Assembly: GCA_964426655.1 (NCBI GenBank)
Contig: CAYRQT010000010.1
Span: 1 to 50,010 of the forward strand
Reading direction: 5' to 3'
DNA: 50,010 bases
Source: RGIG8306 sp964426655
Lineage (GTDB): Bacteria; Bacillota; Clostridia; Lachnospirales; Lachnospiraceae
The notes beneath the pieces were generated by a model, which ran no database searches, was not told where the DNA came from, and worked only from the letters and a program-made list of their open reading frames with translations. The translations under genes and the position numbers were made by a program. Numbering within the stretch: position 1 is the first letter of the stretch; each line of letters begins with the position of its first letter. Below, piece by piece: positions 1 through 8,483 of the stretch.

Positions 1-35
1 CTGAGTCTTCTATCCATACAGGTAACCCTTCTTTA

Positions 36-1616
36 TTATTCTCCACTTATTCCCAAATACGTATCAAACAGCTGTTTGGCAATAGGGGCTGCCACTTGAC
101 CACCGGAACCGCCACCCTCCACAATGACCGCCACTGCAATTTGCGGATCATCCGCAGGTGCATAGCCTACGAACCAGGCATGGGTGCTCTCCGGATTTGC
201 AGAACTGTACTGTGCTGAACCAGTCTTTCCGGCAACCTGATACAAATCACTTGCTGCCAGATAAGCGGTGCCCTCTTCTACAACAGATACCATATAGGTC
301 TGTAAAATGGAAGCCTCTTCCTCTGTAATGGGCGTCGCTGCAACCTCATTCTCAATGGTCTCCACCGTATTCCCCGCTACATCCACCACCCGGTCAATGA
401 ATTTGGGGGTCATCATGACGCCATCATTAGCAATGGCCGCCACAATCATGGCATTATGCAGAGGAGACATGACTGTGGTGCCCTGTCCAATGGCCGCCAT
501 CATTTTTTCCCAGTTTGTGGAATCAGCAGTTACCGGAAAGCTGCTCTGGTTATAGGCAATACTTACCGGAAGAGCCGTATTAAAGAGAAAATCCTCACAC
601 AGTTGCTGGAACAGTCCGCCATCCAGAAGCGTACCCACTGTGNNNNNNNNNNGACCACCCGCGATTACTACAACAAGATGGTGGAGGCCCAGAAGCGTAC
701 CCACTGTGGAAAATGTGGTGTTGCAGGACATCTGAAGGGCTGTCTGCAACGTCATCAATCCATGGACCTTCCCATTGTCACAACTGATGGCTGGATAATC
801 CTCGATTTGCAGGGAGCCGGTACAGGTGTAGGTAAAGTCCATATATGTATCCGGATACTGTCGGATATACGCCAGCGTGGTCAGCAATTTAAAAGTTGAA
901 CCCGGAGGGTACTGCCCCTGGGTGGCCCTGTTGACCAGAAAGGATTCCTCCGTTCCCAGACTGTCCAGATTTTCCCAAATGCTTTCGATATCATTTGGAT
1001 CGTAATCCGGCTTTGATACCATGGCCAGCACTGCCCCTGTCTTGGGATCCAGTGCCACTACTGCCCCCTGATTATCCCCCAGGGCATCTGAAGCCACCTG
1101 CTGCAATGTGGCATTTAATGTGGTGATCACCGTGTTTCCCTGCAGTTTCTCCCCTGTAAATTCCGATTTGATCCGATCCAGGATGGAAGCATTTGTGCTA
1201 AAGAGGAAATAATTGGCCAGTTCTTCAATGCCGGTGTTGCTGGAGGAATCATATCCCACCACATGGGAAAACAAATTATGAAAAGGATAGGTCCTGACCG
1301 TATTTCCACTCTCATCTGTTGTAGTAGTGGCCAGTACCTGGCCATCTGCACTAACAATATCTCCCCGGATCACATAAGAAGCCTGATTCTCTATGCGGGC
1401 ACTATTATAACTGTTATTCAGAATATCTTCACTGGGCTTTACCAGCAAATAGACAAGATATCCGCCCAGGGACAAAAAAATCAGGATGAAAATATAAGCA
1501 ATCCGGTAGACCTCCCGGTTGCGCAGCGTTTTTTCTCTAAACTTTTTCCGAGGTCTATTCTCCACTTCCCTGGGAGACTGCTCTATGATTGGCTGCGTCT
1601 TCTCCTTCTTCCTCAT
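36..1616 (-). CDS. Class B penicillin-binding protein (transpeptidase)
   Basis: Peptidoglycan DD-transpeptidase anchored in the membrane. A charged cytoplasmic N-terminus is followed by one membrane segment (about residues 39-58). The transpeptidase domain shows all three active-site motifs: STFK with nucleophile Ser240, SCN at 297-299, and KTGSAQ near the C-terminus. A GAAGGAG ribosome site precedes the ATG at 1616, which lies 62 nt inside the end of the upstream SEDS gene, so the two are probably translationally coupled and work as a polymerase/transpeptidase pair. The region just after SCN carries a 66-nt assembly insertion (duplicate, foreign piece and 10 N; see 623-708). Because 66 is a multiple of three, the frame survives; the true protein should be about 504 residues rather than 526. 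The paralogue (FtsI-, PbpA- or SpoVD-like) cannot be settled from sequence alone. Confidence 0.9.
   Translation of the reverse strand: MRKKEKTQPIIEQSPREVENRPRKKFREKTLRNREVYRIAYIFILIFLSLGGYLVYLLVKPSEDILNNSYNSARIENQASYVIRGDIVSADGQVLATTTTDESGNTVRTYPFHNLFSHVVGYDSSSNTGIEELANYFLFSTNASILDRIKSEFTGEKLQGNTVITTLNATLQQVASDALGDNQGAVVALDPKTGAVLAMVSKPDYDPNDIESIWENLDSLGTEESFLVNRATQGQYPPGSTFKLLTTLAYIRQYPDTYMDFTYTCTGSLQIEDYPAISCDNGKVHGLMTLQTALQMSCNTTFSTVGTLLGLHHLVVVIAGGXXXXTVGTLLDGGLFQQLCEDFLFNTALPVSIAYNQSSFPVTADSTNWEKMMAAIGQGTTVMSPLHNAMIVAAIANDGVMMTPKFIDRVVDVAGNTVETIENEVAATPITEEEASILQTYMVSVVEEGTAYLAASDLYQVAGKTGSAQYSSANPESTHAWFVGYAPADDPQIAVAVIVEGGGSGGQVAAPIAKQLFDTYLGISGE
623..708. other. Assembly gap with duplicated flanks
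   Basis: Ten N at 643-652 are flanked by two identical 20-nt copies (623-642 and 689-708), separated by the N run plus a 36-nt segment (653-688) that fits nothing in the penicillin-binding protein. Removing one copy, the N run and the 36-nt segment leaves a continuous reading through NTTFSTVGTLLDGG, as expected just after the SxN motif. This is a scaffold-joining artefact. Confidence 0.85.
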
Positions 1617-2919
1617 GCCCTTCTCCTTCTTCTATTTGATAGAGGCCCTGCATAATTGCCAGTATGATGAACGTGCTGAGCATGGAACTGCCTCCATAGC
1701 TGACCAGCGGCAGGGTGACCCCCGTGGACGGAATCATTTTCATTACTCCCCCAATGGTCAGGAAAACCTGCACCCCATATAGGGAAGCCAGCCCGATTCC
1801 CACCAGCTTATAAAAAATCAGCTCCATTCTGGTCGAAATGATGACCATGTGTAAAAACAGGCACAGGCAAAGCAAAATCAGACAAATGGCAAACAAGCCG
1901 CCCAGTTCTTCAGCAATGGCAGAAAACATAAAGTCTTTTTCCACCACCGGAATTTTATTGGGCAGCCCCTGGTATAATCCCGCTCCGGTAAATCCACCGG
2001 ACAAAATGGCAAACAGGGACTGTGTGATCTGATATCCTTCTTTATCGATGACGGACCAAGGATCCATCCAGGCAATGACCCGCACCCGCACATGGGAAAA
2101 CAGAAAATAAGCTGCTACCGAGGCACAGGCCCCCGCTGCCAGCCCCGCCAGCGCATAAGAAGGCGTTTTCGTGGCCACATATAACATGAGCAGATAGGTG
2201 ATAAAATAAATCAGTGCGCCTCCCAGATCATTGGAAAGGACCAGGATGCCCACATGGCCCGCTGCAATCAGGCTCACGAACAGAACCCGGTTAAAATCAT
2301 GTCGTTTTCGAAATAGCATGGCAATTAAAAGGACGTAGGTCACTTTCACAAATTCTGAGGGCTGAAAAGATATCCCCTTGATATTCAGGGACAGATTCGC
2401 CCCATAGCTGGTATTGCCAAGAACCCAGACCAGTGCCAGAAGAGCCAGTCCTACCACTCCGCAAATACCGGCAAATACCTTGGCAAAGGTAAGCATTCGC
2501 ACGAAACGGGGAATAATCAGGGAAATGGCTGCCGCAACACACATAATGGTAAACTGTTTCAAAGCTTTTTCAAAATTCAGCCTTGTCAGCATAATACATC
2601 CAATGACACAGAATGTGTAAATCAGATTCAGAATCAATAGCGAACAGTTTTTATAGAACAGTCTGAATAAAATCCGATACAGGAAAAAGAACATGACCTG
2701 TCCCAGATAAAAAACCGGAATTTCCCAGCTCTTGTCATGCAGGAATAAGGTCACATATGCCATAAAATGCATCAGGAACACGAACAGATTGGTTTTGTGA
2801 TAAAACCATTCCCTGATTTCAGGCTTTCGCCTACGAAGCACACGAAACCCGTCTATAGTGATGATCATCATGCAAAAGAGCATGATATATTTTGTAGCGT
2901 TGGTTACAATATACGTCAT
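1555..2919 (-). CDS. SEDS glycosyltransferase (FtsW/RodA/SpoVE family)
   Basis: Polytopic membrane protein of about 454 residues with roughly ten hydrophobic segments and the SEDS C-terminal signature (PSTGVTLPLVSYGGSS). SEDS proteins polymerise lipid II into glycan strands together with a class B penicillin-binding protein, which is the next gene here. The start chosen is the ATG at 2919, preceded by AGGAG; the frame is open further upstream but overlaps the U32 gene and has no ribosome site. Only 7 nt separate it from the U32 stop. The acidic tail (EEGEGHEEEGED) overlaps the start of the downstream gene by 62 nt. Whether it serves elongation, division or sporulation is not determined. Confidence 0.9.
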   Translation of the reverse strand: MTYIVTNATKYIMLFCMMIITIDGFRVLRRRKPEIREWFYHKTNLFVFLMHFMAYVTLFLHDKSWEIPVFYLGQVMFFFLYRILFRLFYKNCSLLILNLIYTFCVIGCIMLTRLNFEKALKQFTIMCVAAAISLIIPRFVRMLTFAKVFAGICGVVGLALLALVWVLGNTSYGANLSLNIKGISFQPSEFVKVTYVLLIAMLFRKRHDFNRVLFVSLIAAGHVGILVLSNDLGGALIYFITYLLMLYVATKTPSYALAGLAAGACASVAAYFLFSHVRVRVIAWMDPWSVIDKEGYQITQSLFAILSGGFTGAGLYQGLPNKIPVVEKDFMFSAIAEELGGLFAICLILLCLCLFLHMVIISTRMELIFYKLVGIGLASLYGVQVFLTIGGVMKMIPSTGVTLPLVSYGGSSMLSTFIILAIMQGLYQIEEGEGHEEEGEDAANHRAVSQGSGE

Positions 2920-2926
2920 GGTTCTC

Positions 2927-5107
2927 CTATTCGACCCCCCGTTTATAATGGCCTGTAGTATAGGCCACGGAAATGGTCTCTTTCCCGCTACCGGCATAAG
3001 ATTGCCGGAACGCTTCCAGTATTTTTGAGGTTTCTTCTCCGGATTCAATCGTGAACCGCAAATGTCCTCCCCATAAGGGCCATTTTCTAATGGCATATAG
3101 TTCCTGACATAGGGAAACCGGCAATGGATTATACAAGATATTCATACAGTTTTTGCAGTCTGCCGCAAACGGAATCCGATGTGAAAGTCGATCAATCAGA
3201 TACCCTGAAGGCGCGGTCCCATTTTCCTTCCCACTGCACTGCCCCATACTCTTTAACAGACAGTTGGCTGTTAACATCATGGGCAAATGACCATACAGCA
3301 AAAGCTCTTCTCCGTTCACGCCTCTATCCTGCAGTTCACGACGATTCAGTTCAGCAGGCAGAATACAGGTGGAAATGCCCCATCCCTCCCAGAAGGTCTT
3401 TGCCAGATGGTTATAGGAATAAAGGTAATGATCTCCAATGAAATGTCCTCCCATTTTCAACGCTAGAGGCAAGCTCTCCGTGGATCCCAGGACGACACCA
3501 TCAAAAGACATGTTCAAAAGGGCTTCTTCCTCATTTTCCATCCTTTTACGGGTAAGGTCCCGGACCATGGGCGGGGTATGCAGATAGGCCAGCTTTCCCT
3601 TTTGATGAATGCTTTCCACAGCCTCCTCAAGCTGATGCAGAGAAAATGCCCCTTCTGCCAGATAGATTCGCATAACTTCCGGTGCATCCAGCACAGCCTC
3701 CAGTTGTTCTTTTGTCATAACAGACGCACTGAATGTCCAGGGAAGAGTACCTGCCGGCATATGATTTTCCTGTTTTTTTTCCTCCCATGCAGACTTCATT
3801 TCCTGTCTGCGAAACGAAGTACAGACCTGCTTCGCCAGGCCATCCAGTGCCTCTCTGCGCAAAGCATTGATCTGTCCCATTGGCACAAACAGACCCTCTT
3901 CCATTTCCATATGAAGAGACTGGAAAAGGTAGGGGGACTGCCCTGTTTTTTTTAACTGTTCCTCCACCCTTTGAGAAGTCAGGCCCTGATTCATGGCTGT
4001 TTGCGGAACCGGGCCCTGTGCTGTATGAGAAAACGTGTCCCAGAAAACAGTCAGGGAAAGGGGCAGCTCTCTCTGCATTCGGAAACGCCCTTTACAGGGC
4101 TCCTGCAAAAGTTTATTCAGGTGTTTTTGCGTAATATGTTCTGTGAGTGCCTCATCTTCGATACGGAATTCCGGCTTCTTCCGGGTAATCATATCGCTTC
4201 GATTATGGGCTTTATAATATCCCTGTGTGAAGCCTGAACGGTTAAACAGATGCAGCAGTGCCTCCCTGTCCGCCGCATCCACCCGATACCCTTCTGTTCC
4301 TTGACTGCGGTACAGATCCAGATATTTCCTGTATATCTCTACCACACCAGCGGTATAGACCGGTTTTTTCATTCTCCCTTCTATTTTCAGGGAAGTGACG
4401 CCGCTTTCTATTATTTCAGGCAGCAGATCAATGGTATTTAAATCTTTCAGGCTCAATAAATAGGCTTCCCTGGCCAGCACTTTTCCGTGCCGCTCCAGAG
4501 TATAAGGCATTCTGCAGGGCTGGGCACACCTGCCCCTGTTGCCGCTTCTGCCTCCTGCCAGGCTACTGAAAAGGCATTGACCGGAATAGCAGTAGCAAAG
4601 CGCCCCGTGTACAAAAGCTTCAATTTCCAGATCCGGACAGGCCTGATGGATGGAACGAATCTCCTCCAGTGACAGCTCTCTTGGCATCACTACCCTTGAG
4701 ATACCATCCTGCCAAAGTCTGTTCGCCGTATCTGCTCCGGAAACAGCCATCTGGGTACTGGCATGAAGCGGCAGATCCGGATAACGGTGATGCAGGAAAT
4801 AGAGTACCCCAGGATCCTGTACAATGATCCCGTCAACTCCCTGATGATACAATGGTGCAATGAGACTGTCCAGCTCTTTTTCCAGTTCCTGCTCTTTAAG
4901 CAGCGTATTGACGGTAATGAACAGTTTTTTTCCATGAAGGTGGGCATAATCAATCGCAGAAAGCAGCTGGGCTTCATCAGGATTATCCGCATAAGCCCTT
5001 GCGCCAAACCGACTGGCACCGATATATACCGCATCCGCTCCCCCATGGAAAGCCGCCAGCATGGTTTCATATGACCCGGCAGGGGCCAGCAGTTCCAAAT
5101 TATCCAT
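2927..5107 (-). CDS. Peptidase U32 family protein with C-terminal DUF3656-like region
   Basis: 726 residues. The N-terminal half is a U32 TIM-barrel domain with the family signature EAFVHGALCYCYSGQCLFSS followed by a Cys-rich stretch (GRCAQPC). These Cys residues are conserved in U32 proteins and bind an Fe-S cluster in characterised members. The long C-terminal region matches the extended clostridial type. Although named peptidases, well-studied bacterial relatives (TrhP, RlhA, UbiU/V) act in tRNA or rRNA hydroxylation and ubiquinone hydroxylation, so an RNA-modification role is at least as likely as proteolysis. The ATG at 5107 follows GAGGG. It sits between zapA and the SEDS gene in one minus-strand operon. 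Confidence 0.88.
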   Translation of the reverse strand: MDNLELLAPAGSYETMLAAFHGGADAVYIGASRFGARAYADNPDEAQLLSAIDYAHLHGKKLFITVNTLLKEQELEKELDSLIAPLYHQGVDGIIVQDPGVLYFLHHRYPDLPLHASTQMAVSGADTANRLWQDGISRVVMPRELSLEEIRSIHQACPDLEIEAFVHGALCYCYSGQCLFSSLAGGRSGNRGRCAQPCRMPYTLERHGKVLAREAYLLSLKDLNTIDLLPEIIESGVTSLKIEGRMKKPVYTAGVVEIYRKYLDLYRSQGTEGYRVDAADREALLHLFNRSGFTQGYYKAHNRSDMITRKKPEFRIEDEALTEHITQKHLNKLLQEPCKGRFRMQRELPLSLTVFWDTFSHTAQGPVPQTAMNQGLTSQRVEEQLKKTGQSPYLFQSLHMEMEEGLFVPMGQINALRREALDGLAKQVCTSFRRQEMKSAWEEKKQENHMPAGTLPWTFSASVMTKEQLEAVLDAPEVMRIYLAEGAFSLHQLEEAVESIHQKGKLAYLHTPPMVRDLTRKRMENEEEALLNMSFDGVVLGSTESLPLALKMGGHFIGDHYLYSYNHLAKTFWEGWGISTCILPAELNRRELQDRGVNGEELLLYGHLPMMLTANCLLKSMGQCSGKENGTAPSGYLIDRLSHRIPFAADCKNCMNILYNPLPVSLCQELYAIRKWPLWGGHLRFTIESGEETSKILEAFRQSYAGSGKETISVAYTTGHYKRGVE

Positions 5108-5133
5108 GGTTTCCCTCGAAATATTTTAAAGAA

Positions 5134-5162
5134 ATAGCAGGAACTTTCCAGGCTCCTGCTAT
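5134..5162 (-). terminator. Hairpin between zapA and the U32 gene
   Basis: Perfect 9-bp stem (ATAGCAGGA / TCCTGCTAT) with an 11-nt loop, followed on the minus strand by TTTCTTTAAAATATTT. The U-tract is interrupted, so this is a weak or partial terminator, or an attenuator within the ruvAB-zapA-U32 operon. Confidence 0.5.
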
Positions 5163-5170
5163 ATTTCAAC

Positions 5171-5521
5171 TCAATTTTTCCCAATTATGACGTCATATTT
5201 TTTCTGTACTTCTTCCAGCTTAATGCGTGTGGAAATCAAATCATGCTTGAGCATGTACATTTCCTTATCCACTGAAGAGAGCTTCTGCTCCATCTGCCTG
5301 ATCTGCTCTTTTGCTTTAAAATAATCATCGGCAATGTTAAGCTGCATCAGAATATTCTGCATATCTGCTGACTGCTTAACAAAACCGGACTGTTTTTTCA
5401 GTTCCTGCATCCGCCCGTTAATATAGGCGGCAATTTTCTGGAGATAGGCACCGTCCTCTTCACCGCCCAGAGTATATACCTTGCCATTGATAATGACATC
5501 AACATAGTTGTTGTTCGCCAC
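5171..5521 (-). CDS. zapA: Cell division protein ZapA
   Basis: Small protein (about 116 residues) with the N-terminal ZapA domain (VDVIINGKVYTL, then YLQKIAAYINGRM) and a C-terminal helical coiled coil of charged heptads. ZapA binds FtsZ and bundles protofilaments. The frame is open upstream, but the GTG at 5521 is preferred: AGAGG lies 7-8 nt upstream, and the residues before it (RAVPGRKRGNS) are not like ZapA. It lies 60 nt after ruvB and shares an operon with SEDS and PBP genes, a common clostridial arrangement that supports a role in septum formation. Confidence 0.88.
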   Translation of the reverse strand: MANNNYVDVIINGKVYTLGGEEDGAYLQKIAAYINGRMQELKKQSGFVKQSADMQNILMQLNIADDYFKAKEQIRQMEQKLSSVDKEMYMLKHDLISTRIKLEEVQKKYDVIIGKN

Positions 5522-5581
5522 GCTGTTTCCTCTTTTCCTTCCCGGTACGGCCCGGATTCTGGCTTCATTATAAATCAATTT

Positions 5582-6577
5582 TCAGGAATATTCAAGGCCA
5601 AGATGCTTGTAAGCCAGAGGTGTGACCACCCTTCCCCTGGGCGTACGCTGCAAAAAGCCGTTCTGAATCAGATAGGGTTCATACACTTCTTCCAGTGTTC
5701 CTGCATCTTCGCCCAGAGCCGCCCCCAGAGTATCCAGTCCCACAGGCCCCCCGCCAAATTTCTCAATAATTATGCTGAGTATCTGTCTGTCTCCCGGATC
5801 AAGTCCAAGTTTATCCACATCCAGAAGATCCAGTGCGTAAGTGGCAGCTTCCGGTGTAATAATGCCATCAAACCGAACTTGCGCAAAATCGCGAACCCGG
5901 CGCAGCAGGCGATTGGCCAGACGGGGCGTTCCTCTAGAGCGTCTGGCCAGCTCCAGGGCTCCTTCCGCAGACAATTCCACCTGCAAAAGGCCTGCTGAAC
6001 GCATTAATATGGTTATCAGGTCATTGATGCTGTAATATTCCAATTTCTGTACCACGCCGAACCGATCCCGGAGTGGCGCCGTAAGCAATCCGGCCCTGGT
6101 GGTTGCCCCAACCAGAGTAAAAGGGGGCAGTTCCAGTCGAATAGAACGGGCAGTGGGGCCCTTTCCCAGCATAATGTCTATGGCATAATCTTCCATGGCC
6201 GGGTAGAGCACCTCTTCCACCTGGCGGTTCAGGCGATGAATTTCATCTACAAATAGCACATCCCCTTTTTGAAGGCCATTTAGAATGGCTGCCATTTCCC
6301 CTGGCTTTTCAATGGCCGGACCGCTGGTGATTTTCATATGCGTGCCCATTTCCTGAGAAATAATTCCGGCCAGCGTGGTCTTCCCAAGGCCCGGAGGACC
6401 GTAGAACAACACATGATCCAAAGGTTCCTGTCTATCCTTCGCCGCCTGAATGTACACCTGAAGGGTTTCCTTGATTCTTCCCTGGCCCACATATTCTGCC
6501 AGCGTCTTTGGGCGAAGGCTGCCTTCTGCCGGAGCATCTTCCTGTGTAAATTCTGTTGTTATGATTCTCTTATTCAT
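5582..6577 (-). CDS. ruvB: Holliday junction branch-migration helicase RuvB
   Basis: 331 residues, normal family length. AAA+ ATPase with Walker A GPPGLGKTT (60-68), Walker B DEIH (111-114), sensor GATTR, and the C-terminal winged-helix DNA-binding domain ending QRTPRGRVVTPLAYKHLG. With RuvA it drives branch migration during recombinational repair. The start overlaps the ruvA stop by 4 nt (ATGA), indicating translational coupling. No ruvC is seen in the window, as expected for Firmicutes, which use RecU or carry ruvC elsewhere. Confidence 0.98.
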   Translation of the reverse strand: MNKRIITTEFTQEDAPAEGSLRPKTLAEYVGQGRIKETLQVYIQAAKDRQEPLDHVLFYGPPGLGKTTLAGIISQEMGTHMKITSGPAIEKPGEMAAILNGLQKGDVLFVDEIHRLNRQVEEVLYPAMEDYAIDIMLGKGPTARSIRLELPPFTLVGATTRAGLLTAPLRDRFGVVQKLEYYSINDLITILMRSAGLLQVELSAEGALELARRSRGTPRLANRLLRRVRDFAQVRFDGIITPEAATYALDLLDVDKLGLDPGDRQILSIIIEKFGGGPVGLDTLGAALGEDAGTLEEVYEPYLIQNGFLQRTPRGRVVTPLAYKHLGLEYS

Positions 6578-7182
6578 TCCGCCAACCTTTCAAGGGCCAG
6601 TTTTAAAAGTGCACCCGTGGAAATGTCTTCAGGATAGGAAAGCCCCCGTAAGGCCCCCAGAGCTTCTGTGCTACCATATCCAAGGGATTCAAGGGCCAGC
6701 AGCACATCCTGAACCGCATCAGGAACCCCCGGGTTTCCTTTCCCGGTACCTGAAGCCGTTACCCCACGGGAAGGCATGGGAAACGCCACCTTGTCCTTTA
6801 ATTCCAGAATCAGCTTCTGTGCAGTCTTTAGGCCAACCCCTGGCGCCCGTGAAATGCTTTTGGCATCCTCTGTAACAATGGCCATGCGCACCTGCTCTGA
6901 AGACAGTGCGGACAAAATACCCAAAGCGCCTCTGGGGCCAATGCCGCTTACGCCAATCATCATCCTGAACAGGGCCAGATCTTCCCTGGTGGGAAAGCCA
7001 AACAAGGCCACAAGATCCTCCCTCACTTGCATATAAGTGTGCAGGCGTACCTCCTGGCCAATGCCCGGTAGCTGAGAGAGTGCGGAAGAGGCCATGGCAA
7101 TGCTGTAGCCAATGCCCTGGCACTCCACCACCACGCCGTCTTCCTGAATATCCTGTAATACGCCCCGAATATATGCCATCAT
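6574..7182 (-). CDS. ruvA: Holliday junction DNA helicase subunit RuvA
   Basis: About 200 residues. It has the N-terminal OB-fold (MAYIRGVLQDI...GIGYSI), helix-hairpin-helix motifs (GVSGIGPRGALGIL and APGVGLKTAQKLILELK), and a C-terminal UBA-like domain III that contacts RuvB. Two adjacent ATG codons (7182 and 7179) follow AGAGGTG; either may start. First gene of the minus-strand operon, driven by the promoter at 7249-7277. Confidence 0.97.
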   Translation of the reverse strand: MMAYIRGVLQDIQEDGVVVECQGIGYSIAMASSALSQLPGIGQEVRLHTYMQVREDLVALFGFPTREDLALFRMMIGVSGIGPRGALGILSALSSEQVRMAIVTEDAKSISRAPGVGLKTAQKLILELKDKVAFPMPSRGVTASGTGKGNPGVPDAVQDVLLALESLGYGSTEALGALRGLSYPEDISTGALLKLALERLAE

Positions 7183-7248
7183 GTGTGTGCACCTCTTTTT
7201 TTGTCTTCAGCCCCGAATTGCTTTCCCGGCCGTTTTATTCCTGGGGTC

Positions 7249-7277
7249 ATTGTACACCATATTTCATAGTTGTGCAA
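7249..7277 (-). promoter_or_regulatory. Sigma-A promoter of the ruvA operon
   Basis: On the minus strand, TTGCAC (7272-7277), a 17-nt spacer and TACAAT (7249-7254). The leader to ruvA would be about 60 nt. No LexA-type box was recognised. Confidence 0.75.
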
Positions 7278-7318
7278 GATAAACAAAACAAACGTTCTCT
7301 TTTCCTCCATTCCATCTA

Positions 7319-7347
7319 TTGGCATATGCCCTTCTTTCCGTTATAAT
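7319..7347 (+). promoter_or_regulatory. Sigma-A promoter of the YprB-like gene
   Basis: TTGGCA (7319-7324), a 17-nt spacer and a consensus TATAAT (7342-7347), about 25 nt before the GAAAGGA ribosome site and the ATG at 7373. Divergent from the ruvA promoter. Confidence 0.85.
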
Positions 7348-7372
7348 ACAACTACCTAAAGAAAGGACAACT

Positions 7373-8461
7373 ATGATTACCATCTCAAAAGAACTTCAGC
7401 TTCCGTCCGATTTTGCCTCTCCCCTTGGACTTCCTCCGGAAGAGCTCATTTTTTTTGATATTGAAACCACCGGTCTTTCTCCTTCCCGATCCGCTCTATA
7501 TCTCATTGGGGCCATCCTTTATCAGGAAGGAAAATGGAGGCTATTACAATGGTTCGTGGAAACCCTTGCAGATGAACGCCCCCTTCTGGATGCTTTTGGG
7601 AAATCCCTGTTCGGAAAAAAATATCTGGTCCATTTTAACGGAGACACCTTTGATCTGCCCTACATACGGACCTGTGCCGCACAGTACCATTGGCCGGATC
7701 CTTTTTTATCCCTTGAAAGTCTGGATCTCTTTCGTCGGTTAAGGCCCCTAAAAAAGCTGCTTTCCCTTCCCAGAATGCGCCAGCGGGATCTGGAAGAAAC
7801 CGCCGGCCTGTTCAGAGAAGATCCCTTCAGTGGAGGCGAACTGATTCAATTATATAAGCAATATCTGCTCTCCCCCACTGAAGAGACTCTTCATACGCTG
7901 CTCCTCCACAATGCAGAAGATCTTACCGGCATGCTCTCCCTCCTGCCTCTGCTCTCCCTTACGCCCTATCTGCAGCAGCCTTTTTCCTGCAGGGAAAGCC
8001 ACATTGTCACAGATGGCGGTGTCCCCACTCTCCTGCAGTGGACCCTGGAAGCCCCCAGCCCGCCCCCGTTATCCCTGCAGTTTACCCGCCAAAATATCCG
8101 ACTTTGCCTTCAAAAGGCAACGGGCCGTCTTGCGCTGTTCATTCCCCTGTATAAGGGGGAACTAAAAGGCTTTTACCGGGCCTACAAAGAATACATTTAC
8201 CTGCCGGAAGAAGACATTGCCTACCACAAACGTGTTGGCCTGTATGTTTCTTCCGGCTATCGGGAAAAAGCCACGCCCAGAACCGCCTATGTGCGCAGGC
8301 AGGGGCTGTTCCATTTACAGCCTTCACCACTGACGGATCCGGATTTTCGCAAAAATTACGAGGACACTTCCCATTATGCCTATCTGGATTGGGACACTGA
8401 AAAAGCAGCCCTGCCTGAAGATGCCTATTGCAACACCTTTCTGCAGCAGCTGCTTTCCTGA
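7373..8461 (+). CDS. YprB-like ribonuclease H-fold 3'-5' exonuclease
   Basis: 362 residues. A DEDD-type nuclease core is visible: FFDIETTGL supplies the first Asp/Glu pair, HFNGDTFDLPYI the second acidic motif, and NAEDLTGML the third, matching the RNase_H_2 (YprB) family. The C-terminal third has no motif I recognise. The start at 7373 is chosen because a GAAAGGA site and a strong promoter lie directly upstream; the longer open frame from 7319 would overlap the promoter. Single gene, convergent with lacM (22 nt between stops). The substrate, DNA or RNA, is not evident. Confidence 0.82.
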   Translation: MITISKELQLPSDFASPLGLPPEELIFFDIETTGLSPSRSALYLIGAILYQEGKWRLLQWFVETLADERPLLDAFGKSLFGKKYLVHFNGDTFDLPYIRTCAAQYHWPDPFLSLESLDLFRRLRPLKKLLSLPRMRQRDLEETAGLFREDPFSGGELIQLYKQYLLSPTEETLHTLLLHNAEDLTGMLSLLPLLSLTPYLQQPFSCRESHIVTDGGVPTLLQWTLEAPSPPPLSLQFTRQNIRLCLQKATGRLALFIPLYKGELKGFYRAYKEYIYLPEEDIAYHKRVGLYVSSGYREKATPRTAYVRRQGLFHLQPSPLTDPDFRKNYEDTSHYAYLDWDTEKAALPEDAYCNTFLQQLLS

Positions 8462-8483
8462 TGAAAAGAACTTCATTCCAGTT

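Noticed and set aside
1..35. Possible feature at the left window edge
   Set aside because: Only 35 bases after the penicillin-binding protein stop; no hairpin or frame can be supported.
456..899. 147-residue plus-strand frame across the gap at 643
   Set aside because: It exists only because of the artefactual insertion and is antisense to the penicillin-binding protein.
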